A stretch of 64,000 nt of DNA from Georgfuchsia toluolica (lineage in GTDB: Bacteria > Pseudomonadota > Gammaproteobacteria > Burkholderiales > Rhodocyclaceae). Below, piece after piece: positions 34,799-43,361 of the stretch (the first letter of the stretch is position 1; every line of letters starts with the position of its first letter). The notes under the pieces were generated by a model. The model did not search any database and was not told where the DNA came from. It saw only the letters and a program-made list of their open reading frames with translations. The stretch lies in the NCBI RefSeq assembly GCF_907163265.1, contig NZ_CAJQUM010000001.1:3162001-3226000 (forward strand), read 5' to 3'. The position numbers and the translations under genes are program-made.

Positions 34799-35833
34799 AT
34801 GAATACGCCTCCTCGTCTCCGGTCCCGCGCTACGGTCGGTATCGGCTTTGTAACAGGCATGCTGTCAGGCCTTGCACGAACCAGGCGGAGCCCGGACAAG
34901 ATATTGCAGGATGTAGGAATTGCCAAGTCTCTATTGAGAGACCCGACAGTCCGCATTGCGCTGCCCCGTTACGCAGCCCTCTACCGGCGCATTAGTGAAA
35001 GCCTGCAGGACGAAGGCTTCGCCCTGTTTTCCCATAGCCTGCGCCCCGGCAGTTTCGAGTTTCTGTGCCGCGCAGTGATATCCGCTACCGACCTGAACGA
35101 AGCCCTGCAACGGGCAGCCCGCTTCCTTGGCGTGCTCCTCGATGATTTGCAAATCGAAATCCGTACCGAAGACAACAGTGCCCTGCTGGTAATACGGCAG
35201 ACCCGGCCGCTACCCGTGAGCGAAGGCGGCCGGGTCTTTGCCTTTGAATGGCTGCTACGACTCTTGCATGGCCTCTGTGCCTGGCTCATTGCCAGGCCAC
35301 TGGCCATTGATTCCGTTGCGTTTCCCTATCCGCGCCCAGCCCATGCCGACGACTACGCGCGAATCTTTTCGCCATATTGTGATTTTGATGCCCAGCAGTT
35401 GGTAGCCCGTTTCGCCCGGGAGTACCTAGCTCTGCCCCTGCGCCGAGATGAAGCCGCGCTGACAGCCTATCTGAAGGAAGCTCCGGCCAGTATTACCACG
35501 ATCTACCAAGGCGATCGGTCTTTGACACTGCAAGTGAGGGGGGCGCTTAGGGCAGCCCTGCCCAAGAACAGAACCTTGCCAGATCTGGCGCGGGCCATGT
35601 TCGTCTCGCCGCGGACACTACACCGCCACCTAGAAGAGGAAGGGACCAGTTTCCGTACCATCCGGGACGGCCTGCGGCGAGAACTGGCCATCGAATGGCT
35701 GACCAAGAGCGATATACCTTTGCAGCAAATTGCCACAGGTCTGGGGTTTTCAGACGCCGCAGCCTTCTATCGGGCCTTCAGTACATGGACTGGGGAAGGC
35801 CCCCGATCTTATCGGCAACGAACACGGCAATGA
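34799..35833 (+). CDS. AraC-family transcriptional regulator
   Basis: 344 residues. The N-terminal ~200 residues match the OruR/ArgR-like effector-binding type of AraC proteins (ending FDAQQLVARFAREYLALPLR). The C-terminal double HTH is clear: PDLARAMFVSPRTLHRHLEE and IPLQQIATGLGFSDAAAFYR, ending with WTGEGPRSYRQ. It is divergent from icmF with a 111-base gap, so it most likely controls icmF and the acyl-CoA dehydrogenase in response to an acid or acyl-CoA. Confidence 0.92.
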   Translation: MNTPPRLRSRATVGIGFVTGMLSGLARTRRSPDKILQDVGIAKSLLRDPTVRIALPRYAALYRRISESLQDEGFALFSHSLRPGSFEFLCRAVISATDLNEALQRAARFLGVLLDDLQIEIRTEDNSALLVIRQTRPLPVSEGGRVFAFEWLLRLLHGLCAWLIARPLAIDSVAFPYPRPAHADDYARIFSPYCDFDAQQLVARFAREYLALPLRRDEAALTAYLKEAPASITTIYQGDRSLTLQVRGALRAALPKNRTLPDLARAMFVSPRTLHRHLEEEGTSFRTIRDGLRRELAIEWLTKSDIPLQQIATGLGFSDAAAFYRAFSTWTGEGPRSYRQRTRQ

Positions 35834-36106
35834 AACTTGTTGTCAGCGAAGTTCTATCTTCAAATCCCCATAGCATCGTAGGCCGATCAGCCCGCTTCCT
35901 GCTGATAAGAAATCATTGCGGAAGATTTGAAAGACACAAACACTCCCTCTTTTTTGACATTATTCCGCTGCTGGCAAGAAATCCTTCATCACGGGACTAC
36001 TGTTCTCGGCATAGCCGATCTTCGACCAGTGCATCTGGCAATATTTTCCTCGGCACTGCACTAGTGTGGTGTTACACGCAAAGAGAGACTTATGGACCAA
36101 GGTTTT

Positions 36107-36183
36107 GTCGTCCCCGCGAAAGCGGGGACCCAGTGTCTTTTTCGCGGGACGCCGCTGGATTCCTGCTTTCGCGGAGATGACGA
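36107..36183. repeat. Dispersed proteobacterial hairpin repeat
   Basis: GTCGTCCCCGCGAAAGCGGG, GACCCAGTGTCTTTTT and CTGGATTCCTGCTTTCGCGG with GATGACGA form the well-known dispersed repeat in which CCCCGCGAAAGCGGGG pairs internally and the two ends pair with each other. It lies in the 450-base gap between the AraC gene and thiolase; the rest of that gap (35,834-36,285) shows no gene. Confidence 0.85.
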
Positions 36184-36285
36184 GTGTTTTTCTATATGTT
36201 CCATCAAGAATGCAGCACTACACTACTTACACTACTAGTAGTCATCCATCAGGCAATTCGGCTGCTTAAGTGACGAATACTGGCT

Positions 36286-37467
36286 TTAGATGCGTTCAAA
36301 GATGACCGCGATCCCCTGCCCGCCACCGATGCACATGGTCACCAACGCATAACGGCCATTGGTTCGTTGCAGTTCATACAGTGCCTTGGTGGAAATCACC
36401 GCACCGCTGGCGCCGACGGGGTGGCCAATGGCAATCGCACCGCCGTTCGGGTTGGTCTTGATCGGATCAAGCCCGAGCCCCTTCGCGACGGAGAGCGCTT
36501 GCGACGCAAAGGCTTCGTTGGACTCGATTACGTCCATCTGATCCAGCGTCATGCCGGCGCGCTTCAGGGCCAGCTTGGTGGCTGGTATCGGGCCTTCGCC
36601 CATGACATCAGGCGGGACACCGGCGACGGCATAGGAGACGATGCGCGCAATCGGCTTGTAGCCGGATTTGGCAGCGGCGTCGGCGCCCGCCAACACGAAG
36701 AAGGAAGCAGCATCGTTGATGCTCGACGCATTGCCGGCGGTCACGACGCCATCTTTCTTGAAAGCCGGCTTCATCTTCGCCAGCGACTCCATCGTGGTCG
36801 CCGCGCGGATGTTTTCATCCGTGTCGAAAATGGTGTCGCCCTTGCGGCTTTTCAGCGTGATGGGGACGATCTGGCTCTTGAAACGTCCATCAGCCTGCGC
36901 AGCGGCAGCGCGGCGATGCGATTCGACCGCGAACGCATCCTGCGCTTCGCGCGAGAGGTCCCACTTTTGCGCCAGCATCTCGGCTGTGATGCCCATGTGA
37001 TATTTTTCGAACGGATCGGTCAGCACAGCGACCATGGCGTCGATTAGGGTTGTATCGCCCATACGCGCGCCGCTGCGCATGGCGGTGCTCAGATAAGCGC
37101 CGCGTGACATGACTTCGACGCCACCGCCGATACCGAAATCGTCATCGCCGAGCATGATCGATTGCGCGGTGCACACGATGGCCTGCAAACCGGAGGAACA
37201 CAGGCGATTCACCTGCATCGCGATCGAGTCGGTCGACAAACCGGCCTGCAGCGAGGCAACCCGCGGCACATAGGCAAAACGCGATTCGGTCGGAATGCAG
37301 TTGCCGACCGTCACATAGCTGATCTGCTTGGGGTCGACACCGGAACGGGCAATGACATCCTTCATTACCATGCCGCCCAGTTCGCACGGCTCAATGCCGG
37401 AGAGCGAACCACCAAACGAACCTACGGCGGAACGCGCCGCACTCAGTACCACCACATCTCTTGTCAT
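36286..37467 (-). CDS. Acetyl-CoA C-acyltransferase (thiolase)
   Basis: 393 residues, standard degradative/biosynthetic thiolase length. The nucleophile is Cys90 in NRLCSSGLQAI; the second half has GHPVGASGA (His) and CIGGGQGIAV (second Cys). It cleaves a 3-oxoacyl-CoA with CoA. It is the last gene of the minus-strand set 2 region, downstream of two CaiB/BaiF genes, though with a gap of about 220 bases (37,468-37,688). If set 2 carboxylates acetone and the acid is activated to acetoacetyl-CoA, this enzyme would give two acetyl-CoA. Confidence 0.94.
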   Translation of the reverse strand: MTRDVVVLSAARSAVGSFGGSLSGIEPCELGGMVMKDVIARSGVDPKQISYVTVGNCIPTESRFAYVPRVASLQAGLSTDSIAMQVNRLCSSGLQAIVCTAQSIMLGDDDFGIGGGVEVMSRGAYLSTAMRSGARMGDTTLIDAMVAVLTDPFEKYHMGITAEMLAQKWDLSREAQDAFAVESHRRAAAAQADGRFKSQIVPITLKSRKGDTIFDTDENIRAATTMESLAKMKPAFKKDGVVTAGNASSINDAASFFVLAGADAAAKSGYKPIARIVSYAVAGVPPDVMGEGPIPATKLALKRAGMTLDQMDVIESNEAFASQALSVAKGLGLDPIKTNPNGGAIAIGHPVGASGAVISTKALYELQRTNGRYALVTMCIGGGQGIAVIFERI

Positions 37468-37688
37468 CGTATTTCTCCAAAAAATAAGCTGGTCTGATGC
37501 CGAAATGGCATCCGATCACGGCTTCAGTTAACCCAGCCGGCAAACCGAGACAAACGCCCATAGCGCCGGCACTACTGGCAAGGAGTAGTCGTCTGTTGCC
37601 GAACAACGGCGTACCCCTTGTTCGACGTACCCCAAACAAGAGTAAAACCGATTAAGTTCAACGTCGTCGGCAGACACGTCGCCACGCA

Positions 37689-38918
37689 CTAACTTAGCAC
37701 TCCAGCATCGGCCAGCCTCTTAATTTCCTGCGGAGTTATTCCTAGAATCTGCCCATAGACGTAATCGTTATCTTCACCGAGCCGGCTCATACGTTCGTCA
37801 TACCTACATGGCGTTTCCGACAATCCTATCGGTACGGAAAGTGCAATACTCTTTCGCGAGCCGGGCTGCCATTCTTTTCCAGGCTTGGTCTGGTCCGGGC
37901 GGAAATATATGGCCTCACGAAATAGATTGCGCTCCTTCAGGTGCGCATCCCTCGCGAAATCCTCACCTTTCGCCACGATGCCGGCAGGTACTCCAACCTT
38001 TTGCAGCGTATCCATGGCTTCTTGCCGGGTACGCTGGCTAGTCCAGGCTGAAATCAGTTCGTCCAGCGGGTCGGCGTTGTCGAAGCGTGCAGCCGTCGTG
38101 GCAAATCGGGGATCGTCCGCCAATGCCGGCTGACCGATGGCGGCACAAAGGCTCTGCCACTCTTCATCGTTACGCACGGCAATGGTGCAATAGCTATCCT
38201 CGCCACTACACTGATAAGCGTTATGCGGCGCGAAAAACCGGTCACGATTGCCCCGACGAACCGGGATATGGTGATTTGCCTGGTAATCCAGTACCGCAGG
38301 TCCTAGTGTGCAGGCGGCAGATTTGAAGATCGACGTTTCAGCAAAAGTCGGTTTTTTCGTCCGGCGTTGTGCCAACAGCGAACTGATCACCACCAATACA
38401 TTATAGAGTCCGCAATGGTAATCGGAGTAAGACGTATTGGTCGCAGAGAGTACCTCGTCCTCAAACCCGGTCATCGATGACACGCCCACGTGCTGTGAGG
38501 GCATGCCATAGAACTTGAACCCGTTATACGGCTTACCTTCCCCTGCCCCAGTTTGCCAGACGATATTTAGATCGGGGTTGATTTCTTTCAGGGCGGGGAA
38601 GTCTATACCCCAACGCTTGAGGACGCCCTGCCTGAAGTTTGTTATGAAAACATCGCTTGCTCGCACAAGCTTTTCCATAACGGCCTTGGCTTCTGGGTGG
38701 TTAACATTAAGGCTAACTCTACGCTTTAAAATTTCATATTCCGGACGTCCCACCCCCGCTTCATAATGTGGTATGTAGTTCATAACATCCATAAAGCTGT
38801 TTGTTTCTACCTTGATTACCTCGGCCCCGAGGGCTGAGAGTATGCGTCCAGTCAAAGGGAGGGCTACATAGGGTCCCAATTCGAGAACTCGTACTCCCTG
38901 TAAAGCGCCTGGTGTCAT
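37689..38918 (-). CDS. CaiB/BaiF CoA-transferase, Asp-containing partner
   Basis: About 409 residues from the second ATG (38,918), which has GGAGG at proper spacing; the upstream ATG has none. N-terminal Rossmann motifs are GVRVLELGPYVALPLTGRIL and GAEVIKVETNSF. The predicted catalytic Asp is in TNTSYSDYHCGLYN, where the paired protein lacks Asp. It starts 22 bases after the stop of the next CaiB gene, so the two are translated from one message. The pairing resembles heteromeric class III transferases such as BbsEF. The likely role is to activate the acid product of the adjacent carboxylase. Confidence 0.87.
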   Translation of the reverse strand: MTPGALQGVRVLELGPYVALPLTGRILSALGAEVIKVETNSFMDVMNYIPHYEAGVGRPEYEILKRRVSLNVNHPEAKAVMEKLVRASDVFITNFRQGVLKRWGIDFPALKEINPDLNIVWQTGAGEGKPYNGFKFYGMPSQHVGVSSMTGFEDEVLSATNTSYSDYHCGLYNVLVVISSLLAQRRTKKPTFAETSIFKSAACTLGPAVLDYQANHHIPVRRGNRDRFFAPHNAYQCSGEDSYCTIAVRNDEEWQSLCAAIGQPALADDPRFATTAARFDNADPLDELISAWTSQRTRQEAMDTLQKVGVPAGIVAKGEDFARDAHLKERNLFREAIYFRPDQTKPGKEWQPGSRKSIALSVPIGLSETPCRYDERMSRLGEDNDYVYGQILGITPQEIKRLADAGVLS

Positions 38919-38940
38919 GTTCTTTGCCTCCATCGACGTT

Positions 38941-40146
38941 TTAAATAATACCGTTACTTCGCAAGAAGCCCAGTTTTTCCTTCGGTATGCCGAGTTCTTC
39001 GCAATAGATATGCTCGTTATCCTGTCCCAGAAGTGGCGCAGGATTTGACCGCAGTTCTATATCCGGTGAATCATAGGGACTGCGGGCATACTTCAGCGTA
39101 CCCACCACCGGGTGATCGATGTCGTTCCAGAACCCGCCTTGCACCAGATGTGGATCATTGACTACGTCGGCGACCGTGCGCACCGGATCGATGACGACAT
39201 TACGCTCCTGGCTGATGCGGAACAGGTCGTCCCGGGACTGCTTACCGGTGAAAACTTTGACCATGGCTGCAATTTCATCTACGTAAGGGATACGACTTTG
39301 TGGAGCACCTCGGTACTTCTCGTCGAGAATTCGCTCGTTGCCGGTCTCCTCGTAGATCCATTTGGCAAAAGTGTCCCATTCCGCAGCCGAGGACATGGTC
39401 AACATGACCCACCCGTCCTTGGCAGGATAGAGCCCCGTAGGCGTAACAAAGGTGGACTCAAAGCCGGTTCTGCGGGGATTTTCGCCGGTAAACTGGTAGG
39501 TCATCAGAGGATGTTGCTCAAGGGCATAGACGATCATCGCCTCCTGCATCGAGATATCGATGTCCTGCCCTTTGCCGGAGACCGCATCGCGATAGTAGAG
39601 CGCCGCCGTGATTGCCACGGAGGCGAATTGCGAGGGCGCATAATGCGAATATTCATTACCCAGCCTAACTGGTGGGCCGTTCGGTGAGCCGGTCACCTGC
39701 ATCATGCCGCAGGTTGCCATTGTAATAATATCTGATGATTTATAATTTTTATTTGGGCCGGTTTGCCCAAACGGTGTGATGGATGCAACGATCAGACCTT
39801 CATTAATCTTGCGAAGTTCTTCTGAGCCCAGACCCAGACTCTTCAGGTACCCTACCGGGAACGTCTCAAGCACGACATCTGCAGTCTTTACCAGCTCCTT
39901 GAATATGGATTGACCATCCTTTGTCTCGAGATTCAAAGTGATCGAGCGCTTGTTGGTGTTAAACCATTGAAAATACAAGCTCCCTTCAACATCGAGCTCG
40001 TCTTTGTAGAAAGGACCTCGATACCTTCCTTTTTCTCCACCTACCGGCTCAATCTTGATGACATCTGCACCAAGAAGAGCTAGCAATTGGGTGCAATAGA
40101 CCCCCTTTTCATCTCCAAGATCCAATACTCGGAACCCTTGTAACAT
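38941..40146 (-). CDS. CaiB/BaiF family protein, probable non-catalytic partner
   Basis: 401 residues. The fold is evident (FRVLDLGDEKGVYCTQLLAL, GADVIKIEPVGGEKGRYRG, NTNKRSITLNLETKDG). At the place where class III CoA-transferases carry the catalytic Asp, it reads LGNEYSHYAPSQFASVA with no Asp. Together with the Asp-containing neighbour this suggests a heteromeric enzyme in which only one subunit is catalytic. GGAGTACCGA precedes the ATG. The gene is separated from the beta subunit gene by about 400 bases that hold an IS256-type remnant. Confidence 0.85.
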   Translation of the reverse strand: MLQGFRVLDLGDEKGVYCTQLLALLGADVIKIEPVGGEKGRYRGPFYKDELDVEGSLYFQWFNTNKRSITLNLETKDGQSIFKELVKTADVVLETFPVGYLKSLGLGSEELRKINEGLIVASITPFGQTGPNKNYKSSDIITMATCGMMQVTGSPNGPPVRLGNEYSHYAPSQFASVAITAALYYRDAVSGKGQDIDISMQEAMIVYALEQHPLMTYQFTGENPRRTGFESTFVTPTGLYPAKDGWVMLTMSSAAEWDTFAKWIYEETGNERILDEKYRGAPQSRIPYVDEIAAMVKVFTGKQSRDDLFRISQERNVVIDPVRTVADVVNDPHLVQGGFWNDIDHPVVGTLKYARSPYDSPDIELRSNPAPLLGQDNEHIYCEELGIPKEKLGFLRSNGII

Positions 40147-40417
40147 TCGGTACTCCTATCACTTTACCGAGCCGTGCTCGAAAGCGGTGTGCAGCTAATG
40201 AATAAAAACCCTGCTATTGCTCAGTCTGGCGACGCAAGTGGGACTCGACAAGCTCGTTCCTTGCGTTTGCTGAGAAAGTATGCCGGATCATTTATTCGAC
40301 GAATGCGTTTGAAAGCTTGTGTAGCCATGTTCCCAGGGCCTCGCGCGGCCAGGGGCGTTTCCCAGAGCAATTAGCCATATACCCCCCTCGAATCTGGCCC
40401 CCACCAGTACAGTTGAC

Positions 40418-40547
40418 CCAGAGGCCAAGTTCGGCCATAAAATCGTTGATGACCGCGCTGATGAATTCCCGCGACACCTCAGTGCCAAACCTCGGCCAAG
40501 TGGCCTTGGATCTCCGTTACCGAGATGCTGCGGGTGTCCCTCTGTAC
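40418..40547 (-). pseudogene. IS256-family transposase remnant
   Basis: On the minus strand, QRDTRSISVTEIQGHLAEVW continues, after a one-base frame change, as GTEVSREFISAVINDFMAEL followed by GLW. This is the conserved IS256 (Mutator-type) segment before the first catalytic Asp. The frame change creates a stop in the first frame. It sits between the set 2 beta gene and the CaiB pair, so an insertion and decay event occurred inside what looks like one operon. The rest of 40,147-40,417 shows no gene. Confidence 0.72.
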
Positions 40548-40549
40548 TA

Positions 40550-42703
40550 CTACTTCTTCCGGTACCAATATACCAAATGCTCATCAATAGCCACATAGTG
40601 TGTGGGCGGAAGCACTAGAGTTGTCATCGGGTGCTCCAGAATGGCCGGACCATCGATCCGGTTCCCTGCCTTCAGCAGGTTCATCTCCCATATCTCGAAC
40701 TTCATCCACTGACCCTTGTGATAGACCTCTCGCACCCCTTTGTGAGCATCTATCGTCGGCTTTTCTGGACTAAGCTCATGGCGGACAATCTTGGGTTTCA
40801 CCTTATCGACAAACGCGTTGATGATGACCTCGGTGATGCCATAGCCCGCTTCGGGGAAACGCGCACCCACAGGATAGATCGCGGTATACACGGTTTCAAA
40901 GGAATCGATCACCTTGTTCAGGTCGGCGATAGAGTCGATCTTGCCAACGGGAACTGCCGTCTCCCAGCTGTCGAGTTGTCCGATATATCTTGCGCCAACT
41001 GCATACTCCAGGCGTATCTTGTCTCTCGGGTAGCCTTCGTCCCCCAGCTCTTTATAGGCTTGTTCCGCAAGTGCCTTCCAACGATCGTTCATTGTCCTGG
41101 CCTGAGCGAGTTTCTGTTGATCAGACATGCCCGCGGCCAAGCTGACGTTGACGCTATGGCCATAGCGATGGAAATAGTCGGCACACGCAACGCCAAAGGC
41201 AGAGAAAGCACCCGCAAAGGGAACTGTGGCCGCTGCGCCTATGTTGACCCTATCAACGACGCCCCACATGTGCATGGGACCGCTGCCTCCGTAGACAAGA
41301 AGAGTGTAGTCCGGCGGGAAGTAGCCTTTTGATACGATCGTGTCTCTCGCTTTATCAGCCATTCGGCTATGGAGCAGGTCGAGAACCTTGTCGCATGCAT
41401 CATATACATTCATACCAAGCGGCTTGGCCAGATGCTTCTCCAGCTCTCGCAGAGCGGCATCCTTATCGAGTTTCACTTGACCGCCAAGGAAATACTCCGG
41501 GTTGAGATAACCCAACACCAGGTCCACGTCACCAACTGTTATCGTGGGATAGTTGTAGCAGGTGCCGACTCGGCTGCCAGCACTCTTCGGCCCCAAGGCG
41601 ATTCGCTGAAACTCGTCGACCACAATTTCCAGACCGGTTCCGCCCGAAATGGAATCCAGACTTACCACCGGCATCCCCACGCGGTGACCCGAGAAATCGG
41701 CTTGCCGCTCAGTACTCAGATAGCCTTTCACCACCAGCCCGACGTCAAAGCTGGTACCACCGAGGTCAGCGGCACAAACATTATCCACACCGAGGGTTTT
41801 AGACATGAGGTACTGACAACCTATCATCCCGCCGATAGGTCCGGACATCATTGCCTCGTACAGTCGCTGATACTGCACGTTGGCTGTAGCGCCATACGCG
41901 AGCAGGGTTTGAAGCGGATAGCGATACGCGCCTCCCTTTGCCCGCGCCTCCACCCGCAGCAACCGCTCCTTCACTTCATCTGCTGCAAAACAGTGGATCA
42001 GGAGGCTCTTGAACCGGTTGTTCTCCCCTTGCCGCGGGCAGACTTCATACGAAGTCACGACGTTGACGTTCTTGTTCTTGAGTTTCACCCTTTCCCGGGC
42101 GATTTCGGCTGCTCTGCGCTCATGAACGGGGTTTGCGTACGAGCACTGGAACAGGATTCCTATTACCGCAACTCCCCGGTCCAGAAGATCATCAACCGCT
42201 TCCCGTACCTCGTCTTCATTCAGCGGAATGACGACGGTGCCTGGTTCAAGGTGACAACCCGCAAAGGCAGTGCCTCCCGTGATTCGCTCGCACACCCCCC
42301 GGACATCCTTCCTGTCGATCAAGGCAGGCGGGTGCTCGTGCAGACCGGGCTTCATGCGTTCCTGGAAGTCCAAATGCAAGTAGGTCAGGCTTCGCTCCAT
42401 GATCGCCATGTCCTCGAACCCCTTTGTCATGAGCATTCCCACTCGCTGACCGATCCGAGAGACGACAATGTTCAGCATGCTGGTCCCGGCATAGATGACC
42501 GATTCCGCGTTCTTATGTACTTCGTTTGATGTCAGATTCCAGTACGAAGCGGCATCTCCTACGGAGCCATAGTAACTTGAAGCCTCGTCCCCGGTATTGG
42601 TAAGGAACTTTCCGATGATGAACTCGCCTTTGTCGTCCACCAGGAAGGTGTCCGTCATCGTGCCTCCGGCGTCGAGAGCGACTAAATATTCTTTCGTCAT
42701 CAT
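40550..42703 (-). CDS. Acetone-carboxylase-like beta subunit (hydantoinase/oxoprolinase A family), set 2
   Basis: About 717 residues from the ATG that overlaps the gamma stop (TAATG). Phosphate loops are VALDAGGTMTDTFLV and AADLGGTSFDVGLV; YAGTSMLNIVVSRIG, SISGGTGLEIVVD and VYGGSGPMHMWG follow. It differs at many positions from the set 1 beta subunit (for example SGGTG for GAGAG), so the two sets are not recent duplicates. It is the ATP-dependent kinase-like subunit of the carboxylase. Order in this set is alpha-gamma-beta, against beta-alpha-gamma in set 1. Confidence 0.82.
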   Translation of the reverse strand: MMTKEYLVALDAGGTMTDTFLVDDKGEFIIGKFLTNTGDEASSYYGSVGDAASYWNLTSNEVHKNAESVIYAGTSMLNIVVSRIGQRVGMLMTKGFEDMAIMERSLTYLHLDFQERMKPGLHEHPPALIDRKDVRGVCERITGGTAFAGCHLEPGTVVIPLNEDEVREAVDDLLDRGVAVIGILFQCSYANPVHERRAAEIARERVKLKNKNVNVVTSYEVCPRQGENNRFKSLLIHCFAADEVKERLLRVEARAKGGAYRYPLQTLLAYGATANVQYQRLYEAMMSGPIGGMIGCQYLMSKTLGVDNVCAADLGGTSFDVGLVVKGYLSTERQADFSGHRVGMPVVSLDSISGGTGLEIVVDEFQRIALGPKSAGSRVGTCYNYPTITVGDVDLVLGYLNPEYFLGGQVKLDKDAALRELEKHLAKPLGMNVYDACDKVLDLLHSRMADKARDTIVSKGYFPPDYTLLVYGGSGPMHMWGVVDRVNIGAAATVPFAGAFSAFGVACADYFHRYGHSVNVSLAAGMSDQQKLAQARTMNDRWKALAEQAYKELGDEGYPRDKIRLEYAVGARYIGQLDSWETAVPVGKIDSIADLNKVIDSFETVYTAIYPVGARFPEAGYGITEVIINAFVDKVKPKIVRHELSPEKPTIDAHKGVREVYHKGQWMKFEIWEMNLLKAGNRIDGPAILEHPMTTLVLPPTHYVAIDEHLVYWYRKK

Positions 42704-43290
42704 TACACCTTTACCTTCTTTGTCCATTGAGAGATGAGTTCATTCGTCTTGTCCTGAAACCAGTCAGGCGACTGATCAGCAAGCGGCTTCCCCGCTTTAG
42801 CGTGGGCTTGATCGATATCAGGCAGCATCTCAAAGATTATCGGGTAGCCGGTCGGCACGACTTCGACTGCAAGCCGCGCATAGCAGCCCGGACAATAGTA
42901 TTCCCTGGCATCGATCAGATCCGGATTCGGCACCACCTCCTTCAGGCTGTAGGCTTGGGAAATCTCCTCTAGGCCTCTCCTGACACGAATCTTGGTACTG
43001 AGCTTCCAATTGACCCGGTAGTCGCCAAGTTCATGTCCGCAATCGCACTTCACCACCCTGCTACCATCATCCTTACGCACCACATAGAGGTGTTCGGACA
43101 TACGGCAGAGGATTTTCTCTTTCCACGAAACCCTCTCCTGAAGCACCTCGAGGTACTTGACGAACCTGTCTTCGTCCTTTGGCGACATGCGCATCATTTT
43201 CTTGGCGTCTTCCCAGTCGATCGTGCCTTCGACCAGTGCCTTGATGTTTTCCTTGCTGCCAGCCGATTTATCTTCTATCTCATTAGCCAC
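42703..43290 (-). CDS. Acetone-carboxylase-like gamma subunit, set 2
   Basis: About 195 residues from a GTG start (VANEIEDKS), chosen because AAGGAGAG lies four bases upstream and the resulting length equals the set 1 gamma subunit (190). A longer frame to 43,428 would overlap the alpha gene. The four-Cys zinc site is VVKCDCGHELGDYRVNWK plus YYCPGC. It overlaps beta by one base (TAATG), so translation is coupled. Confidence 0.85.
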   Translation of the reverse strand: MANEIEDKSAGSKENIKALVEGTIDWEDAKKMMRMSPKDEDRFVKYLEVLQERVSWKEKILCRMSEHLYVVRKDDGSRVVKCDCGHELGDYRVNWKLSTKIRVRRGLEEISQAYSLKEVVPNPDLIDAREYYCPGCYARLAVEVVPTGYPIIFEMLPDIDQAHAKAGKPLADQSPDWFQDKTNELISQWTKKVKV

Positions 43291-43361
43291 AAAACTCTCC
43301 TTAAATTGGGCCACAACCGAATACACAGGCCTGCGGCCATGTTCAAAAACCTGCACCCGTC

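Noticed and set aside
37496-37512. Small hairpin GATGCC-GAAAT-GGCATC upstream of the thiolase gene
   Set aside because: Six-base stem with no T-run and not downstream of a gene end; too weak to call.
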